A DNA stretch of 64,000 nt from DASVHS01 sp038244815 (lineage in GTDB: Bacteria > Acidobacteriota > Thermoanaerobaculia > Gp7-AA8). The stretch lies in the NCBI GenBank assembly GCA_038244815.1, contig JBBRTB010000002.1, positions 62,001 to 126,000 of the forward strand, given 5' to 3'. The notes beneath the pieces were generated by a model. That model did no database searches. It saw only the letters and a list, made by a program, of their open reading frames with translations, and was not told the origin of the DNA. Both the position numbers and the translations under genes were made by a program. Shown here one piece after another: positions 8,610-17,846 of the stretch (position 1 is the stretch's first letter; every line of letters starts with the position of its first letter).

Positions 8610-11600
8610 TCAGTGCCGGACGGACCGGCGCTTCGACTCCGCGTCGTTCTTATGGTTGTAGGTCCCAACGGCATGGCCCTGGGCATCGTACGCGGTGAGC
8701 GTCACCGTGTACGTGCCATCATCGGGGAAGACGTGCGGTTCAGGAAGAACCGTGCCGGTGCGGGACACGATCCCTGAGTTGTCGCCGAAATCCCAGGTCC
8801 AGCGCGAGACGGCGTCCGGTGGATTGAACGACGCGCTGAAGAGGTAGCCGTTCGGCACGCCCTGGAGAGGCACGACGGCAAAGGCTGCGGTCACCGCCGA
8901 ACCGATCGGAGAGTTGCCTTTCACGCTGACAGACTGCGAGAGCGTCACGCTTTGGGTGCCGTTGTTCACCACGCACTTGGCCGTGTAGACACCCTCGGCC
9001 GCGTACTGGTGCGGAGCGTCCTTCGTAGAGGCGTGCAGCGAGTGGTCGCCGAAGTCCCAGTCGAACGTGTGCGTCGCGCAGGAGAGGCTGTACTGATACG
9101 CAGTGATGGTGAAGTTCACCACGTCGTTGGGCGCGCAGTCGCCGCCCAGCGCGCTGCACGTTCCGTCGCCGTTCGCGTAGTTGATCGAGAGCGACAGCGG
9201 ATTGATCGGGCCGCAGCCGCCCTGTGTGCCACCGACCTGGACCGGCACGGAGTAGCTGTGGCTTTCCGCGGTGTTCGAGATGGTCACGGTGGCGGTGCCG
9301 CTGGCGGTGACGGTGTGTATCGCCGGATTGCCGGTGGCAGTGCCGCCGTCGGGGAAGGTCCAGGAGAAGTTGTGACCGGCGCAGTTCGGATCGTAGCCGC
9401 CCTGCAACGGAGCGCTCGCCGAAAACGTGGCGCTCTCACCGACTGCGCACGTGACGAACTGATTGCAGCCTGCCGAACCGCTAAACGTGGCCACCCATGA
9501 CGAATTCGTCATCGGCACACAACCGCCACCACCCGTCGAGCCGCCGGTGGTGATGACCTGGAAGTTCTTCGTCACCGAGCCGCCGTACGCGTTGGTGACG
9601 CTCAACGTGATCGCGTGAGTACCGCTCGTCGTGAACGTATGTTGCACCCGTTGCGTGAAGGCGCTTCCGCCGCCATCGAAGGTCCAGGAGAACTGGTGGC
9701 TGGCGCAAGTGAAGCTGTACAGATATGGCTGCACGTCGAATGTGAGCAGGTCGTTCGTGCCGCATGTCGTGCCGCCGGACGGACACGTTGAGCCGCTCCA
9801 TGTGGGCTGAATGTTCGTCGCCGTCATCGTGCCGCAGGGGTTGCCACCACCACCTCCGCCACCACCACCGCTGGCCATCGTGAGCGTCGTCGAGTACGTG
9901 TGCGACTCCTTGCCATTGTTGACGACCACGGACACGGTGCCGCCGACGGTCACGTTCTTGGTCACATACTGTCCGCTCCCAGTGCCGTCAGGGAACGACC
10001 AGGTGTACGTGTGATTCGGCGTGCAGTTCGGATCGTAGCCGCTGCCCAACGGGGAAGTCACCTGGAAGGAGACGCTCTCACCGGCCGCGCAACCCTGGTA
10101 CGGGCTGCAGCCCTGCGCGCCGTTGAACGTGGCCACGAACGAGTTGTTCGTGAGCGGGCTGCAAGGGGAGGCGGCGGTGTTGATGACGACCGAAGTCGAT
10201 GCGGCATTTGCCCCGACCGCGTTCGTCGCGGTCACGGATACCGTGTAGCTGCCGGTCTTGAGGAACGAGGTCGAGAGGGTGCTTCCGGTCAGCATCGTGG
10301 CGTCGATCGATCCCGTCGGGGTCACCGACCACTGGTAGGTCCAGTTGTCGGCAGCCGTGTCGATTCCGGAGATCGATGTCGCGCTGAACGTGCAGGGCGT
10401 GCCCTGACAGTTACCGGTCTGCGTGATCTGCGGATCGGGGGTGCTGATCGGATTGCTGAGCGCGACGGTCGTCTCCAGCCCGGCGCAACTTCCCGTGAAA
10501 TTGCCCTTCGTCTGCAGCGTCAGCCGGGCACGCGCATTCTGCTGGGAGATCAACGTCTGTTTCGGCACGACGAAGTCGTCCACCGTCGGGCCGCTGCCGG
10601 TTGCTGACAGGAGCACACCGCTGCTGCCGACGAGCTCCCACTTCCAGGTGAACCCCGAGGCAGCGTTGACGAGCGCGCTGGTCACGCCGCGCGCTGCGCT
10701 GCGGAAGGTTAGACTGCTCGCATTGGACCCTGCCAGCTCGACGGCGGCAGCGAATGGACTCACGGTGTAGTTGAATGCCCCGTTGCTGGCATCGAGACCG
10801 ACGATGAAGTTGCTGGTGCCGGTGGCGGGAGACGAGTAGGGACCGTACGCTCCGGTGAAGATCAGCGAATGCACGCCGCAGGCGCCGGCACTCATCGGGG
10901 CATTCGGAAGAGCCCTCGTCGGGACGCCGTCGATGTTCCATGACGTGTAGTGGCTCTCGATCGTTCCGTCGGACGCGTCCACGAATGAGTCGCCCACGAC
11001 GATCGGCGCGGCCGAGCTGGCGTTCGGCTGGGTGAACAGGTACTTCGCCGTCGCTCCGGCAATGCCGAATCGCGCCACGGGCGACTCCAGCGTGACCGAG
11101 GCGGTACCGCGGACATTCGCGTCGGAGATGTTCGACGCCGTGACGCTCCTCGTTCCCACACCGCTCCTGGAGAGATTCGAGTACTTGTAGACGATGGACT
11201 GATTCGGAGCCGAGGTGGGCTGATTGGCCAGTCCCCCAGCCTCCGGATTTCCCATGTTCCAGGCCACCGTGGCAATCGTGGTGGACTGGGTCCGGGCAGT
11301 GAACTGCACCGGATCGCCGTAGAACGTTTTCGAGTTGCTGGCCACCGGAGTGTTGGGGTTTGTCTGGCCGGTATGACCGTCGTTCGTGACATTCAGCGAG
11401 TCACCGTCGGCGAGCTCGTAGACGTCGCCGATGCCTTTCCCGCAGACGATGAGGTAAAGCTTGCCCGACGGAGAGCGGTAGACGGTGCCGTCGACGATGT
11501 TGATGTAATTGGGGGCGACGTATCCGGCCGGTGGCTGGGAGTAGTAGTTGTGGAAGTAGCTCGGATAGGCACCGTTCGATGGGGTGCCGTTGAGGGGGAC

Positions 11601-12713
11601 CGGCGTGGGAATGAGATTCGAGCCCACTTTCAGAAGACGCACGTCCCAGGCGCCCCCGCCGTCCGCTCCGGTCAGGACGAGATAGCCGTCCCCGTAGTGG
11701 ATGTTGTTGACCTGCATCGTGGCACCGATCGAATAGGTTCCCTGAACGGCGTAGCCACTGCCCGACGGGACGATCACCGAGATGGACTGTCCCTTCAAGC
11801 CGAAGAAATTCGTCCCGTCCGAGGTGACCAGCACATAGCCGGAATCGCTGAACAACGGAGCGCTGCTTGCCGCGAGTCCATCGGCGGAGTAGATGCTGAG
11901 AGCGGCCGTCGCGTCGATGATGGCGATCCGGTTCGAGGCCGCGTTCTTGGTGTAGACGCTCATCCGCGGGATGTTCGCGTGCACTTCGACCGGATTCTTG
12001 CGATCGGTCACATCCCACAGCGAATGTGAAGAGACGTTGAGCAAAGCGTAATACTTGGTGGCCCCTTTGATTGCGGCGACCTTGCTCGGGTTCTGGGTCT
12101 GCTGCTGGAACATCGACTGCATCTTGCCGCCGGTGCCGAGGCTGTCCTTGACGACGCCCCATCCGTACACCGTGGAGGCGACATAGACGTAACCCTTGTC
12201 GTCGACATCGAAGCCGGTCAGTCGCGTTCCGCCGTCCATGTTGGACGTCTTCCACGTCGACAGCTCGGGATTAAAATAGTCATCCCAGTTCAGGAAGAGC
12301 TCCGGATTGTTTCCCCGGTCCCCCGGCCGCGGGACGACGGGAAACACCAGCGGCTCACCGCCCTCGAGCCGCGTGAAAAATCTGCTCAGCGAGTACGCCA
12401 CCGCCGTGCCGTATCCGTACTGAAAGTAGATGCGGTCGATGCCGGGCTCCACCAGGACCATGTAGGCACGAGCGGTTCGAAACGGCTTGAACCATTCGCT
12501 GGTGTTCGTGGAGTCGAGGAACCGGCCGGTAAACGTGGCGATGGGGGCTTTGTAGCCGACCGTCATCGCGTTCGGAGCAGCTCCCGGGCATGTTGTGCAC
12601 GCTACTGGTGTCTCCGGCGTCTTCGCCGGCACCGCCCACCCTTGCGCGAACGTGGTCGCGCTCACAGCCAGCAACAGTCCCGTCCACAACAACGCTCGAA
12701 ACGATCGGTTCAC
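8610..12713 (-). CDS. Large secreted multi-domain protein with PKD/Ig-like repeats
   Basis: A 1367-residue exported protein. Residues 1-24 are a signal peptide. Residues about 60-440 resemble a beta-propeller-like N-terminal region; from about 460 there are Ig/PKD-like beta-sandwiches, including WDFGD motifs in the last two. Four Cys-containing modules alternate in type from about residue 855 to 1230, joined in one place by a run of nine Gly. No cell-wall anchor or catalytic site was recognised. Start is GTG with a GGGGGAGAG Shine-Dalgarno sequence about seven bases upstream. It is probably a surface or extracellular adhesion or structural protein; that is inference from the domain type. Confidence 0.8.
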   Translation of the reverse strand: MNRSFRALLWTGLLLAVSATTFAQGWAVPAKTPETPVACTTCPGAAPNAMTVGYKAPIATFTGRFLDSTNTSEWFKPFRTARAYMVLVEPGIDRIYFQYGYGTAVAYSLSRFFTRLEGGEPLVFPVVPRPGDRGNNPELFLNWDDYFNPELSTWKTSNMDGGTRLTGFDVDDKGYVYVASTVYGWGVVKDSLGTGGKMQSMFQQQTQNPSKVAAIKGATKYYALLNVSSHSLWDVTDRKNPVEVHANIPRMSVYTKNAASNRIAIIDATAALSIYSADGLAASSAPLFSDSGYVLVTSDGTNFFGLKGQSISVIVPSGSGYAVQGTYSIGATMQVNNIHYGDGYLVLTGADGGGAWDVRLLKVGSNLIPTPVPLNGTPSNGAYPSYFHNYYSQPPAGYVAPNYINIVDGTVYRSPSGKLYLIVCGKGIGDVYELADGDSLNVTNDGHTGQTNPNTPVASNSKTFYGDPVQFTARTQSTTIATVAWNMGNPEAGGLANQPTSAPNQSIVYKYSNLSRSGVGTRSVTASNISDANVRGTASVTLESPVARFGIAGATAKYLFTQPNASSAAPIVVGDSFVDASDGTIESHYTSWNIDGVPTRALPNAPMSAGACGVHSLIFTGAYGPYSSPATGTSNFIVGLDASNGAFNYTVSPFAAAVELAGSNASSLTFRSAARGVTSALVNAASGFTWKWELVGSSGVLLSATGSGPTVDDFVVPKQTLISQQNARARLTLQTKGNFTGSCAGLETTVALSNPISTPDPQITQTGNCQGTPCTFSATSISGIDTAADNWTYQWSVTPTGSIDATMLTGSTLSTSFLKTGSYTVSVTATNAVGANAASTSVVINTAASPCSPLTNNSFVATFNGAQGCSPYQGCAAGESVSFQVTSPLGSGYDPNCTPNHTYTWSFPDGTGSGQYVTKNVTVGGTVSVVVNNGKESHTYSTTLTMASGGGGGGGGGNPCGTMTATNIQPTWSGSTCPSGGTTCGTNDLLTFDVQPYLYSFTCASHQFSWTFDGGGSAFTQRVQHTFTTSGTHAITLSVTNAYGGSVTKNFQVITTGGSTGGGGCVPMTNSSWVATFSGSAGCNQFVTCAVGESATFSASAPLQGGYDPNCAGHNFSWTFPDGGTATGNPAIHTVTASGTATVTISNTAESHSYSVPVQVGGTQGGCGPINPLSLSINYANGDGTCSALGGDCAPNDVVNFTITAYQYSLSCATHTFDWDFGDHSLHASTKDAPHQYAAEGVYTAKCVVNNGTQSVTLSQSVSVKGNSPIGSAVTAAFAVVPLQGVPNGYLFSASFNPPDAVSRWTWDFGDNSGIVSRTGTVLPEPHVFPDDGTYTVTLTAYDAQGHAVGTYNHKNDAESKRRSVRH

Positions 12714-12813
12714 GTTCTCTCTCCCCCTGGTGAATGTACAGACGTCAATACGCGGTAGGCGGCCGTGATAAGTGCCGCTGGCGCGTCAGAATTTCAGCCG
12801 TGAATCCAAAATT

Positions 12814-12844
12814 ATTGTAGCAAGGATCGCTGGGCTCGGTGCAA
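12814..12844 (-). promoter_or_regulatory. Possible sigma-70-type promoter for the PKD-protein gene
   Basis: Reading the minus strand, TTGCAC (12844-12839) and TACAAT (12819-12814) are separated by 19 bases. The -10 is good, the spacing long. It would give a leader of about 95 bases. Confidence 0.3.
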
Positions 12845-12858
12845 CAAAAGTCTGAGGT

Positions 12859-12890
12859 AAAAAAAAGGCGGGCCGGAGTACCGGCCCGCC
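12859..12890 (-). terminator. Intrinsic terminator of the 12.9-14.7 kb secreted-protein gene
   Basis: On the minus strand a 10-bp GC stem (arms 12881-12890 and 12867-12876, loop of four) is followed directly by eight T (12866-12859). It lies 28 bases after the stop of the upstream gene. This is a textbook factor-independent terminator. Confidence 0.9.
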
Positions 12891-12917
12891 TCGAAGCGTA
12901 CTGCGAATGTCCCCGGA

Positions 12918-14741
12918 TTACGGGGTGGTGTTGCTGCCCGTGCACTGCAGAACACCAGAAGCGCCAGGAGACGGCGAGGTGCCATCGCCCGGAGCGTTCG
13001 GCGGAGCGCAGACGAGCGTGCCGCCAGCCGGACCGATCCGGTTGACTGCAGTACCCACCGCGCCCGTGCTCGAGGCAGGGAACGGAGCGGAGCAACCATT
13101 GCCGAGCCAGTTCGCGTCCTGATCGACCGCAAAGCGGCCTTCAGCGAACATCGACAGGATGACCCAGTTCTGGCTCACGTCGCGATTGAAGACGCCCGGG
13201 CCCGCGAGCACCGGTGAGGTGATTACGAAGCCAGGACGAGTGGCGTTGTACGGCGTCACGCCTAATGCCAGCGCCGTCGCCGTGGCATCGCCACCGTTGT
13301 TGAGGTTGAAGTACGTCCAGCCACCAGCGTCCGTGCTGCCGGCGACCGTCGGGAACAGCGAGTCCGAAACCGGAATCCGCGAGGTTTCCGGCGTGGTCGC
13401 CGTCGTGGTCGGAGGCGGAGGCGAAACGATGACGCCGCTCGGACCGTTGGTCACGCCTGCGTTCTCGTGCTCGTCGAACCGGACGATCTCAGTCAGAGGA
13501 ATGACCGAGTTCACGATGTAGTCGTCGCATCCGGCCAGACCACCGAGGGTGCTGGTGGTGAAGCCTTCGCGCCATACCTTGTACTGCGTGTCGAACGCCT
13601 GGGTCGAACCGCTGATCCAGCGGGCCGCAAAGGCCGACGGAAGCGGCTGACGGCGATCGATCGTGCGCGCAGCCGTGGCCACGCCGGTGTTCGTGTAGCG
13701 GTCATAGAAGGTGTACGGCAGGTTCGTCGCCACAGCGGCCGTACCTGCAGCGCCGCCCTCGGGCACCGCGCGGATGTGAACCAGAGGATTGCCACCGGCG
13801 TAGTTACCAGCCGTGGTGCTCTGGTTGATGTCCTGATAGTCGCCGATCAGAACGTTGTCGAACAGGATCTCACCCGAGAAGTAGCTCGGGTCGATCGGCA
13901 GCGCCACCGAGCAGGTCGCCGCTACGTCGATCGTCGCGTAACCGATGGCCACATTGCCACCGTGGTTTCCACCGACCTGGGCTTCACCGCCGCCGAGCGA
14001 CGGGCAGCTGACGCCCGCGCCGGTCGAACGGCCGGTCGACAGAAGTGCGCGCACGTCCGTGGCCAGCGAAGCAGGCAGCTGACCGGGCAGACGGCCCGCG
14101 GCGCAGTTGGTCTGCGCGCTGACGAGGAAGTTCGGGTTGCCGTTCGCGGCCGTGCTGACCGTAAACGGCTGCGTGCCGTTGTTGGGGTTCGTGCCTGTCG
14201 CGCCGCCGCCGTTGATGGCGTTGGACGACACGGCCACACCGCCGGTGCCGGCGATGAGAGCGCCCGTACGCGCGTTCGGCGAAGTGGTCGTCGAAGCCGG
14301 AGCTCCGATGCCCGTGCCGGTCGTCGCGCCGATGAAGCCACGCGCGATGACGTCGTACAGGTTGATCGGCTGCACGTCATAGCCGGTCAGGAAGATGTTG
14401 AAGTCGAGGACCGGGAATGACCAGTCGGTCCACAGCGTGACGTGGGCGATCTGCGCATATGGGCTCACGTTCGTGATGCTGAACACCGTGGTGCGGCCCG
14501 TGCCCGCCGTTCCGAGGTCAACCTCGAAGTACGGAAGCAGCAGCGTCGCCGCAGGGGCGTTGCCGATGTCGCACGTGTCGTCATTGTTGGTCGTCGTCGG
14601 ACCAAAGCCGGCCGTGACGCCGCCCGAGGTGATCGCACCCGGGGTGAACGTCGCGTTCGCCTGCTTGGTCAGACCCGCCGCGAATACCGACCCCGAGACG
14701 AGGACGGCCGCGACCGAGGCCAGAACAGTTAGTTTTCTCAT
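12918..14741 (-). CDS. Secreted protein of unknown function, Gly/Thr-rich
   Basis: A 607-residue protein with a clear signal peptide (residues 1-21, cleaved near VFA-AGL) and a Gly, Thr, Ala, Asn-rich mature chain. Recognisable blocks are LLLPYFEVDL, TTVFSITN and VTLWTDW near residues 65-115, suggesting beta-sandwich structure, but I know of no named family. There is no sortase or PEP-CTERM signal. The ATG has an AGGAG Shine-Dalgarno sequence seven bases upstream, its own promoter at 14862-14890 and a strong terminator, so it appears to be a monocistronic, highly expressed exported protein. Confidence 0.75.
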   Translation of the reverse strand: MRKLTVLASVAAVLVSGSVFAAGLTKQANATFTPGAITSGGVTAGFGPTTTNNDDTCDIGNAPAATLLLPYFEVDLGTAGTGRTTVFSITNVSPYAQIAHVTLWTDWSFPVLDFNIFLTGYDVQPINLYDVIARGFIGATTGTGIGAPASTTTSPNARTGALIAGTGGVAVSSNAINGGGATGTNPNNGTQPFTVSTAANGNPNFLVSAQTNCAAGRLPGQLPASLATDVRALLSTGRSTGAGVSCPSLGGGEAQVGGNHGGNVAIGYATIDVAATCSVALPIDPSYFSGEILFDNVLIGDYQDINQSTTAGNYAGGNPLVHIRAVPEGGAAGTAAVATNLPYTFYDRYTNTGVATAARTIDRRQPLPSAFAARWISGSTQAFDTQYKVWREGFTTSTLGGLAGCDDYIVNSVIPLTEIVRFDEHENAGVTNGPSGVIVSPPPPTTTATTPETSRIPVSDSLFPTVAGSTDAGGWTYFNLNNGGDATATALALGVTPYNATRPGFVITSPVLAGPGVFNRDVSQNWVILSMFAEGRFAVDQDANWLGNGCSAPFPASSTGAVGTAVNRIGPAGGTLVCAPPNAPGDGTSPSPGASGVLQCTGSNTTP

Positions 14742-15116
14742 TATCTATCTCCTACACATTGTTGTACGAAAGGGAAACGATCGATTTGGCTTACCCAGTC
14801 TCGGCGATACGATCACCTCCCGCGCCGTATTTCTGTACTTCTGACTCCCAAGTTTGGCGTAACAGTATGCCCAACGAATCGGCAAGTCAACCTCCGATTC
14901 ATGATTTTATGGCGTTACGACATAGGATGCAAGAGCGAATTGCCCGCGCATTATAACGAAACAGCCCCGGAGAGCAACCTCTGAAACGCGGGCGCGGCCG
15001 GGATCGGCCGCAGCAAACGGCCATTCAAGCTTGATACCAGGAGAATGATGGAGAGGCGGGAGAGCGGACCGCCGGCACTGCCGCAGCGGCCCGCTCGTTG
15101 ATTGACTATCGGTCAG
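14742..15116. other. Intergenic region of 375 bases with promoter, leader and hairpins
   Basis: No coding sequence was found. The part nearest the 12918-14741 gene holds a promoter and a leader of about 110 bases. In that leader, GGTGAT and ATCGCC can pair around a three-base loop. Further right, a GCGGCCG/CGGCCGC hairpin lies near 14994-15011 and a larger imperfect hairpin with GAGCGG arms near 15063-15097, just past the stop of the FG-GAP gene. Neither has a U-tract. Confidence 0.6.
14862..14890 (-). promoter_or_regulatory. Promoter of the 12.9-14.7 kb secreted-protein gene
   Basis: On the minus strand TTGACT (14890-14885), 17 bases, then TACTGT (14867-14862). The -35 matches the consensus in five of six positions. 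Expected start of transcription is near 14855, giving a leader of about 114 bases. Confidence 0.5.
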
Positions 15117-16961
15117 CTACGGCTTCGACGGCTCCACCCCGCGGTTGAGAAATACGTGGATGGAACCGTTCCTCGCGGCAAAGGCCGTCACCTGGTCAGC
15201 CTCGTACATGATGATGATGTCCGGACGGCCGTCGCCGTTCACGTCGGCCACCTTGATGTCGTAGGCGATCTTGCGCTCCGGGATGAGACCGTCGGTGGCG
15301 GCCCGGCTGAAATTGCCCTTGCCGTCTCCGAGCAGGATCCCGATCTCGCGCTCGTTGGCATCGCGAAACGTGGTGTAGACGATGTCCTCTTTGTGGTCAC
15401 CGTCCATGTCCGCGGCGGCAACACCGGTCACGCCGAACTTCCCTCCCCACCGCATCACCGGGGTACGCGTGGCGTTCCCCTTCCCATCGAACGAGAGGCG
15501 ATCGAGCCCGGTCACTTCCATGAGAGGCGGCTTGGGGATGAGCTTCTCGTTGATGTCGGTCGGCCAGAAACGGACGTACGAGAGAATGGCGTCGTCCGTC
15601 TTCTTCGAGCTGAACTTCCCGGTGGCGCTGGCGAGATAGAACGACAGGTAGGGAATGACCTTCCCGACTTTCGGATCGAGCTTCGTCCATTGCTTCGGAC
15701 CCTTGCTCATGTAGACGATGTCGGCGCTCCCCTGGTAGATGGTGCCGGCGACGATGTCCGGAATCTTGTCTCCCGACAGGTTCCCGATCGACAGATAGTC
15801 GCTCCCGACGCGCGCCTCCGGCGAGGCCACATCCACGCCCTCCCAGCTCTTGCCGTGATCGCGGTTGTAGTACACCCGCACTTTCCCCAGCTTGTCCCTG
15901 CCGCTCTGCACCGCGGTCGGACCCTCGCTGATGGCGACGATGTCCGGATAGCCGTCGCCGTCGACGTCGGTCACGATCAGGCGTCGCGTGGGGAAGTCGC
16001 GCGGCAGACCGGCGGACACCTCGGTGAAGTTGCCCTTCCCGTCGCCGAGCATCACAAAGATGCCGGAGAGGTGAACGGCGAACGCCAGATCCATGTGGCC
16101 GTCCTTGTTGAAGTCACCGGCGGCGACGGAACCGTAGTCGAGTCCGTGCGGCCAACGTGCTTCCTGCCAGTAGTGCCAGTGGCCCTTGCCGTCGCCGAGG
16201 AAGATGGCCGGAATGCCGGAGCCGCCGGCGCGCTCGGGCGGAGCGATGATGTCGGGGAATCCGTCGCCGTTCATGTCGGCGATCGTCAGCGAGTTTCGCC
16301 ACGACCCCGCTGTGGGCAGACCTTCCGACGCTTCCTCAAACCGGATCGTCTTCGTGCTACTCGGCGGCGTCAGCTCGAAGAATTCGGAGCGGGCGCTCTG
16401 CAGATACTTGATGTCCGCGTCCGAGTAGTGATTCTCATTCTCCGTGCTCTTGCGCAGATCCTCCTGAGCCGGCGCCTGCGGCTCGGGGACGAGCTGCCAG
16501 ACCCACACGTACTGGTCGTTGTGATCGTAGAGCTCCCGATAGGAGTTGACGAATCCGAACGGGCGGATCTGATAGGCATCGTGGCCGCTCGAGTAGACCG
16601 CCCACTCGCGGTTGTACCGCTGGATCGTGTACTGGTGGCCGAACCGGTAAAACACCTTCTGCGGATCGGGATTGCAGCCGGGATCCTCGTTCGAGCCCAG
16701 CCGATCGTGCCGCTGTTCGGCGGTTTCCGACGTCAGAAAATACGGTACGCCGCCCTCGGGCACGTTTCCATTGCAGGCGTCGCCGGTCGCATTCGGTCCG
16801 GGAGGAAGTCCCGGCCCGGGCATTCCGGGAGGCGACGGCGTCTTCGAATACGGGTTCGGAGACTTCTGCACCGGAGTGGGCTCGAAACCGGTCTGCGCAA
16901 AGAGACTGGCACCGGCGAGCAGGAGCCCGGCACACAAAATCTGACTCAACCTTCTAACCAT
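15117..16961 (-). CDS. Secreted FG-GAP/VCBS repeat protein
   Basis: A 614-residue exported protein with an N-terminal signal peptide (about residues 1-22) and a Pro-rich linker, then at least five FG-GAP/VCBS repeats with Ca2+-binding loops: DMNGDGFPDI, DFNKDGHMDL, DVDGDGYPDI, DMDGDHKEDI and DVNGDGRPDI. Such repeats fold into an integrin-like beta-propeller and usually bind surfaces or partners. I chose the ATG at 16961, because GAGGAG stands seven bases before it; the frame also extends five codons to a TTG. It starts only 27 bases after the permease stop, so it is probably cotranscribed with the Wzm-like permease. Confidence 0.85.
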   Translation of the reverse strand: MVRRLSQILCAGLLLAGASLFAQTGFEPTPVQKSPNPYSKTPSPPGMPGPGLPPGPNATGDACNGNVPEGGVPYFLTSETAEQRHDRLGSNEDPGCNPDPQKVFYRFGHQYTIQRYNREWAVYSSGHDAYQIRPFGFVNSYRELYDHNDQYVWVWQLVPEPQAPAQEDLRKSTENENHYSDADIKYLQSARSEFFELTPPSSTKTIRFEEASEGLPTAGSWRNSLTIADMNGDGFPDIIAPPERAGGSGIPAIFLGDGKGHWHYWQEARWPHGLDYGSVAAGDFNKDGHMDLAFAVHLSGIFVMLGDGKGNFTEVSAGLPRDFPTRRLIVTDVDGDGYPDIVAISEGPTAVQSGRDKLGKVRVYYNRDHGKSWEGVDVASPEARVGSDYLSIGNLSGDKIPDIVAGTIYQGSADIVYMSKGPKQWTKLDPKVGKVIPYLSFYLASATGKFSSKKTDDAILSYVRFWPTDINEKLIPKPPLMEVTGLDRLSFDGKGNATRTPVMRWGGKFGVTGVAAADMDGDHKEDIVYTTFRDANEREIGILLGDGKGNFSRAATDGLIPERKIAYDIKVADVNGDGRPDIIIMYEADQVTAFAARNGSIHVFLNRGVEPSKP

Positions 16962-16988
16962 CAAAGTTCTCCTCAATCGGGTGTGCAG

Positions 16989-17759
16989 CTAGACGAGATC
17001 CGCGAGCGTCGCCTGCGCGCGGCGGAAAAAAGCGAGGCCGCCGCCGAAGATGACCGCCGCAACGATCAACAGAAATACGATTGACAGCCCGGGAGGTAAC
17101 GGAGAGCCGATCGTTGCGCTGCGGAACAAACCGAGGAGAGGTGTCAGCGGATTCCAGAGAAAGAAGGATTCGAAGCGCCCGGCCACGGGATAGAGAATCG
17201 GACTGAGGTAGAAGACCACCGACAGCACGAAGCCGAGGATCTGGGCGACGTCGCGAAAAAACACGTGGACGGCCGCGAGAAACCAGCTGATGCCTGTCTG
17301 CATCGCGAACTGCAGGGCGATGGCGATCGGCAGCAGCCAGAGCATCGGTGAGATCGTCCGGGTAAACGCCAGCACGATCAGGAACAGGCCCAGGCCAATC
17401 GACTCGAAAATGATCGCGGACGCGTTCGGTACCACCACCAGCAGCTCGCTCTGAAAAGCCAGCCTCCGGACGACCGTGGCATTGTCGACGATGCTGGTCG
17501 TGGCCCGCATGATCCCCTCGTTGATTCCGATCCAGGGCACGAGCCCGGAAATCAGAAACAGGACGTAGGTGCCGTTGTCGGCGCCCGGCCCCTGGGGGAT
17601 CAGAAACGTAAAGACAAACCAATAGAGGATGACGAGGGTCAGCGGCTGCAGGACCGCCCAGCCCAGGCCGAGGGCGGACCCGGTAAAACGGGACGCGAAG
17701 TCCCGGCGCACGAGTTGGTTGAGCAGGTGGAGGTTACGGAACGCCCTCGGACGGGCCAT
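16989..17759 (-). CDS. ABC-2 polysaccharide export permease (Wzm-type)
   Basis: A 256-residue membrane protein with six predicted transmembrane segments. The N-terminus shows the family pattern LVRRDFASRFTGSALGLGW, the amphipathic entry of ABC-2 permeases that move O-antigen or other glycans; a FYLSPILYP stretch near residue 190 is also typical. Start at ATG 17759; the frame extends to a TTG at 17774. It is the probable partner of the Wzt ATPase at 7.3-8.5 kb. The promoter at 17807-17835 overlaps, back to back, that of the divergent XRE gene. Confidence 0.85.
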   Translation of the reverse strand: MARPRAFRNLHLLNQLVRRDFASRFTGSALGLGWAVLQPLTLVILYWFVFTFLIPQGPGADNGTYVLFLISGLVPWIGINEGIMRATTSIVDNATVVRRLAFQSELLVVVPNASAIIFESIGLGLFLIVLAFTRTISPMLWLLPIAIALQFAMQTGISWFLAAVHVFFRDVAQILGFVLSVVFYLSPILYPVAGRFESFFLWNPLTPLLGLFRSATIGSPLPPGLSIVFLLIVAAVIFGGGLAFFRRAQATLADLV

Positions 17760-17764
17760 TGGGC

Positions 17765-17794
17765 TTGACAGCAACTCGTGGAAACCTCTACATT
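17765..17794 (+). promoter_or_regulatory. Promoter for the XRE-TPR operon
   Basis: TTGACA (17765-17770), 18 bases, TACATT (17789-17794). Expected start near 17801, 46 bases before the XRE start codon. Confidence 0.55.
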
Positions 17795-17806
17795 GAACGT
17801 TGCGGA

Positions 17807-17835
17807 AGAGTATTGTTCCATAGCATAAAAGTCAA
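17807..17835 (-). promoter_or_regulatory. Promoter for the Wzm-type permease
   Basis: On the minus strand TTGACT (17835-17830), 17 bases, TACTCT (17812-17807). Expected start near 17800, almost the same point as the opposite promoter. GGAA and TTCC half-sites at 17804-17819 could be an operator. Confidence 0.45.
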
Positions 17836-17846
17836 CGAAGACCCCC

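Noticed and set aside
14742..14855. Cyclic-di-GMP or other known riboswitch in the leader
   Set aside because: The GGGTAAGCC and hairpin pieces do not match the conserved core of GEMM or of other riboswitch classes I could compare by eye.
15102..17084. A 660-codon open frame on the plus strand opposite the FG-GAP protein
   Set aside because: The minus strand has a signal peptide, Ca2+-binding repeats and an ideal Shine-Dalgarno sequence; the plus frame has none.
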